Positions 17,095 through 19,641 of a stretch of 19,641 nt of DNA are shown one piece after another. This stretch comes from Acidimicrobiaceae bacterium. GTDB taxonomy: Bacteria; Actinomycetota; Acidimicrobiia; Acidimicrobiales; Palsa-688. The notes under the pieces were generated by a model. That model saw only the letters and a program-made list of their open reading frames with translations. It was not told the origin of the DNA and did not search any database. The position numbers were made by a program, and so were the translations under genes. How positions within the stretch are numbered: position 1 is the first letter of the stretch; every line of letters starts with the position of its first letter. The stretch covers positions 10,767 to 30,407 of the forward strand of contig PMHU01000298.1 in the NCBI GenBank assembly GCA_003156795.1, in the 5' to 3' direction.

Positions 17095-18015
17095 GTGAAA
17101 ATATCCGAGGTACCGGTACCACCTGCCGATTTGCTGGGGCGCGTGTCAGTGGCAAGCGGAACGTTGGCGGAACGGGAAGCCGACTTCGTACGCGGAGGGG
17201 TGGACCGCCACGACGCGATCTGTGCTGCGCTACCTCCGGACTGGACTTTCGAGGGCAAGGCCATCTTGGATTTCGGCTGCGGGCCCGGTCGGGTTCTACC
17301 TCACTTTCGAGCCGAAGCCGAGACGGCGAGGTCCTTCCAAGGCTGCGATATCGACGCGGAGAGCATCACTTGGCTGTCGGAGAGTCTGCCGCCTCCATTC
17401 AAGGTCTTTCTCAACAAAGAGGACCCGCCTCTGCCCTTACCAGACGCTTCGCTCGATCTCATTTACGCGACCTCGGTTTTTACGCATCTTCATGACACCT
17501 GGGGCGCGTGGATCGCCGAACTCCACCGGCTGCTCGCTCCGGGGGGATTACTGTTCATGACGTACCTCGGATGCGACGCGTTTGCGGATCGTCTCATCGA
17601 GGGCCCATGGACCGAAGATGATTTCGGGCTCACAACCCTCGTCCAACTCAGGCAAAGCGGAACACCGAGCCCGGTGGTTCTCCTGTCGGAATGGTGGATT
17701 CGTGCCCACCTGACTCGCGGTTTCGAGGTTTTGTCGCTCCAACCCGAAGGTTTCGGGACGCGGCCTGGTCGACCGGGCCGTGGTCAGGGGATGCTCGTGC
17801 TCCGACGCAACGGGAGTCCGAAGTCAGCGGACGAGTGGCTGGCTCCAGACCCGGATGATCCGCGGGAGTGGAAAAGCGCTCAGTTCAACCTCATGCTGCT
17901 ACGCCGCGTCATTTGGAGTGTCGTTGACCAGGCGACGTCCGAGCGGCGGACCGAATCAACTGCAGATGCCCGCGCATCCTACGCGGCGCGACTTCGGCGG
18001 CGTCTCAGCAAGTAG
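17095..18015 (+). CDS. Class I SAM-dependent methyltransferase
   Basis: 306 aa. The Rossmann core covers about 50-175: motif I ILDFGCGPGR (57-66) binds SAM, the acidic residue of motif II is in GCDIDAES (D85 or D87), DLIYATSVFTHLHD (121-134) is motif IV, and LLAPGGLLFMTYLG is motif V-VI. It falls in the broad Methyltransf_11/25 group, small-molecule or lipid type. The C-terminal 80 residues (from about 225) are polar and end in a basic ARLRRRLSK tail; such tails are seen on glycan- or cell-wall-linked methyltransferases, but the substrate is unknown. The GTG start has no ribosome-binding site and probably a leaderless mRNA. No neighbour clearly shares a pathway. Confidence 0.9.
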   Translation: MKISEVPVPPADLLGRVSVASGTLAEREADFVRGGVDRHDAICAALPPDWTFEGKAILDFGCGPGRVLPHFRAEAETARSFQGCDIDAESITWLSESLPPPFKVFLNKEDPPLPLPDASLDLIYATSVFTHLHDTWGAWIAELHRLLAPGGLLFMTYLGCDAFADRLIEGPWTEDDFGLTTLVQLRQSGTPSPVVLLSEWWIRAHLTRGFEVLSLQPEGFGTRPGRPGRGQGMLVLRRNGSPKSADEWLAPDPDDPREWKSAQFNLMLLRRVIWSVVDQATSERRTESTADARASYAARLRRRLSK

Positions 18016-18256
18016 GGCGAACGGCCCAGGTCAATCGAACTTTGCCCGTCGACACACCGGTGCAGTGGATGACCTCGCCACGTTGCGCCACCTTCAAGAT
18101 CCCGGACTCGCCCTCAATGCACATGTCCCGGACCGCCGCGAAGGGAGCACCCACGATGGCCCAGTCCGTGCCAGCACGGCTCATCGCCTCAGTCAGGACC
18201 CGTTTTCCGCGCCGCGGCGGGTCTTGCCAAAGCCGCGTCACGCCAGAATCAGCCAC
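18005..18256 (-). CDS. Possible small protein, 83 aa
   Basis: Minus-strand frame from GTG 18256, ending 11 bp inside the convergent methyltransferase gene. The peptide looks protein-like (GTDWAIVGAPFAAVRDM, SGILKVAQRGEVIHCTGV, KVRLTW), with alternating strands, and its third-position GC is fairly high. No family is recognised. GGCGGA touches the start codon, too close for a good ribosome-binding site; ATG at 18184 (25 codons in) is an alternative start. The plus-strand frames over the same bases look worse. Confidence 0.4.
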   Translation of the reverse strand: MADSGVTRLWQDPPRRGKRVLTEAMSRAGTDWAIVGAPFAAVRDMCIEGESGILKVAQRGEVIHCTGVSTGKVRLTWAVRPTC

Positions 18257-18312
18257 TCCGCCGGAATGGGAGCTGCTTAGCCGGGTTTGGCGGAGCCACC
18301 GGCGCTCCGGAG

Positions 18313-18945
18313 GTGGACCCGCTTACCATCGAACTTGAGCTTGATGGCATCCAAGCCGACACTCGGGCCGAGAAACGCCGAGTCGGCTGGCGGGCAGTCG
18401 GGAACCTGGTCCAAGGCTACGGAGCCATGTGGAAGCAGTTGAAGACCATCGGCCAGCCTCCTCCCGACTGGCTTGAGCCGCCACTGCACGCCTGCTTCGG
18501 TACAAGCTGGACCGTCGGCGAGTGGATCACCGTTCAGACCGACTCGGTGAGCGCTCCTGTCTTGGAGCGAGCCTTGGCCGGGGCGGTTCATGGCCCGTTG
18601 TACGACGACCAAGTCAGGTTTGAGGCCTGGTTGACGTGGGACTCGGACCCGCCGGTCGAGGAGTCGCTAATCGCCGTGCGCGTCGGGACCGACGTGGCCG
18701 GAACGCTCGACCCGGAGCAGACTGAGCAGTACCGGACCGACATGGTCAATGCCGCTGCCCTCGGTCAGCTCCCGGCGGTAGCCGCCCGTCTGACCCGCGT
18801 CGGCGACCCACCCCGGTACCGGCTAGAACTGGCCGCGCCCTCGCCTGGACCCACCACGCTGCTGAGGGAAGGGGAACACAACGACCGAGGACCAGACGAG
18901 TTAGTCAAGGCCCGCCCTAGTAGCGCAACGAGCCTGAGCGCGTAG
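18313..18945 (+). CDS. Hypothetical protein, 210 aa
   Basis: No family recognised. The protein is soluble with no signal or membrane segment. It has many Trp residues (GWRAVGN, MWKQLK, DWLEPP, SWTVGEWITV, FEAWLTWDS), a mixed alpha/beta look, and a low-complexity tail after about residue 180 (PSPGPTTLLREGEHN...). The GTG at 18313 is the only early start; GGAGG overlaps it, so its use is uncertain, and ATG 18427 is the next candidate. Just before it CCACCGG and CCGGAGGTGG can pair. Codon bias is normal. It is convergent with the secreted protein at the right edge. Confidence 0.6.
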   Translation: MDPLTIELELDGIQADTRAEKRRVGWRAVGNLVQGYGAMWKQLKTIGQPPPDWLEPPLHACFGTSWTVGEWITVQTDSVSAPVLERALAGAVHGPLYDDQVRFEAWLTWDSDPPVEESLIAVRVGTDVAGTLDPEQTEQYRTDMVNAAALGQLPAVAARLTRVGDPPRYRLELAAPSPGPTTLLREGEHNDRGPDELVKARPSSATSLSA

Positions 18946-18972
18946 CGCAGAACATCAGCGCATCTAGATATG

Positions 18973-19012
18973 GAGCCGACGGCACACTCGCGACCGATTC
19001 CGCGATCGGCTC
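18973..19012. terminator. Inverted repeat between convergent genes
   Basis: GAGCCGA (18973-18979) matches TCGGCTC (19006-19012), and TCGCG (18988-18992) matches CGCGA (19001-19005); the right-hand arms are contiguous and the left-hand arms are split by eight bases. It lies in the 129-bp gap between two convergent genes, so a two-way terminator is likely. No T-tract. Confidence 0.4.
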
Positions 19013-19074
19013 GCCGGACATGCTTTGTCTTCTCGGTTGATGGGCGCCGTGAGATGCCGAGTGTGCTCAGGGTG

Positions 19075-19641
19075 TCAGTTGACCGTGAACGACCCGCCGG
19101 TGATGTTGAACGTCGGGTAGGGACCCCAGCCGGCGCCACAGGGGTTGACGATGTTGGTCTTCAGGTTGAACGTCTCGGATGTCGCTGGGGCGAACGAACC
19201 AGCCGAGGACGTGATGCTGGCGCCGATGAGCGTGATATCGAACTTGAAGATTGGACCGCTGGCGATCCAGGGAACGCCGCCGTTGGTCGCGATGGTGGTG
19301 TTGGCGATGGGCGGCGCGGACGTCCATACGTACTTGGCGTTCATGGTGCCGAGTGTGTCGGTGGGCAAGCTCGCGCACGAACTGCCGCTCGGGCCGCTCC
19401 CGTTCCAGAAGCCACTGGCGGTCACGGTGGCGCCGGTGATATTCACGATCGCTCCCGGTATGGTCGCGTTCGATTTACATTTCGACGCCTTTGCCGTGAA
19501 GGTGAACTTGACACCCCCCGGGCTGCCCGCGAGGGTCAACTTAGGCGAGAAGGTGCCGCTGCCGGTCACCTTGCAGGTGACGGTCCCCGAAGCGTCGGGC
19601 TTCGCGGCCCAAGCCACACCCGCACTCGACGTCATGCTCAA
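19075..19641 (-). CDS. Secreted protein of unknown function, N-terminus cut by window edge
   Basis: The frame is open from the right edge to TAA... at 19075 on the minus strand, about 188 codons. The first visible residues (SMTSSAGVAWAAKPD) look like the end of a Sec signal peptide cleaved after AWA or AA, so the true start lies outside. The mature part is Gly/Ser/Thr/Asn-rich and beta-rich, with no membrane helix. It has four cysteines (visible residues 23, 55, 89 and one near the C-terminus in NPCGAGWGP), suggesting two disulfides. TCKVTGSGTFSPKLTL resembles a group of secreted actinobacterial beta proteins I cannot name. Surface exposure is inferred. Confidence 0.7.
   Translation of the reverse strand: MSMTSSAGVAWAAKPDASGTVTCKVTGSGTFSPKLTLAGSPGGVKFTFTAKASKCKSNATIPGAIVNITGATVTASGFWNGSGPSGSSCASLPTDTLGTMNAKYVWTSAPPIANTTIATNGGVPWIASGPIFKFDITLIGASITSSAGSFAPATSETFNLKTNIVNPCGAGWGPYPTFNITGGSFTVN

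Noticed and set aside
16874..17098. 74-codon plus ORF before the methyltransferase
   Set aside because: Arg/Ser-rich, no ribosome-binding site, overlaps the methyltransferase start; taken as chance.

Overview
The window is a stretch of high-GC (by eye about 65%) bacterial chromosome, most likely from an actinobacterium, and the gene content fits a member of class Acidimicrobiia or a relative. Pointers are the HAD-IB/PlsC fusion, the DUF2510, DUF4328 and DUF4190 membrane proteins, frequent GTG/TTG starts and strong GC bias at third codon positions. The class assignment is inference. I see no tRNA, rRNA, CRISPR array, insertion sequence or phage gene.

Left part (1-8517), mostly housekeeping. 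A left-truncated HAD-IB phosphatase/1-acyl-glycerol-3-phosphate acyltransferase (minus) diverges from a LysR regulator (plus). LysR converges on aconitase acnA (minus). A 310-bp divergent gap separates acnA from a PAS-GGDEF diguanylate cyclase, followed 27 bp later by an aspartyl-tRNA synthetase of a type unlike the usual actinobacterial one.

Middle (8518-11198). An unrecognised 279-aa protein has its ribosome-binding site inside a 14-bp hairpin. A short tandem repeat lies at its end, then a PadR regulator (minus) and a divergent alpha/beta hydrolase that ends in a stem-loop.

Pilus region (11199-15974). A leader with phased T-tracts and a possible sigma-28/WhiG-like promoter precedes PilV-, PilW- and PilX-like minor type IV pilins. 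The PilX-like protein carries a C-terminal extension of about 300 residues between Thr-rich linkers. A 34-codon ORF with a good ribosome-binding site ends on the pilX start codon. A lipoprotein follows, and convergent to it is a zinc-ribbon/DUF4190 membrane protein whose C-terminus looks pilin-like. The pilus motor, secretin and prepilin peptidase are not in the window.

Right part (15975-19641). A DUF2510-DUF4328 membrane protein, a SAM-dependent methyltransferase, a possible small minus-strand gene, an unrecognised 210-aa protein, and the C-terminal part of a secreted four-cysteine protein running off the right edge. Most convergent gene ends carry inverted repeats without T-tracts.
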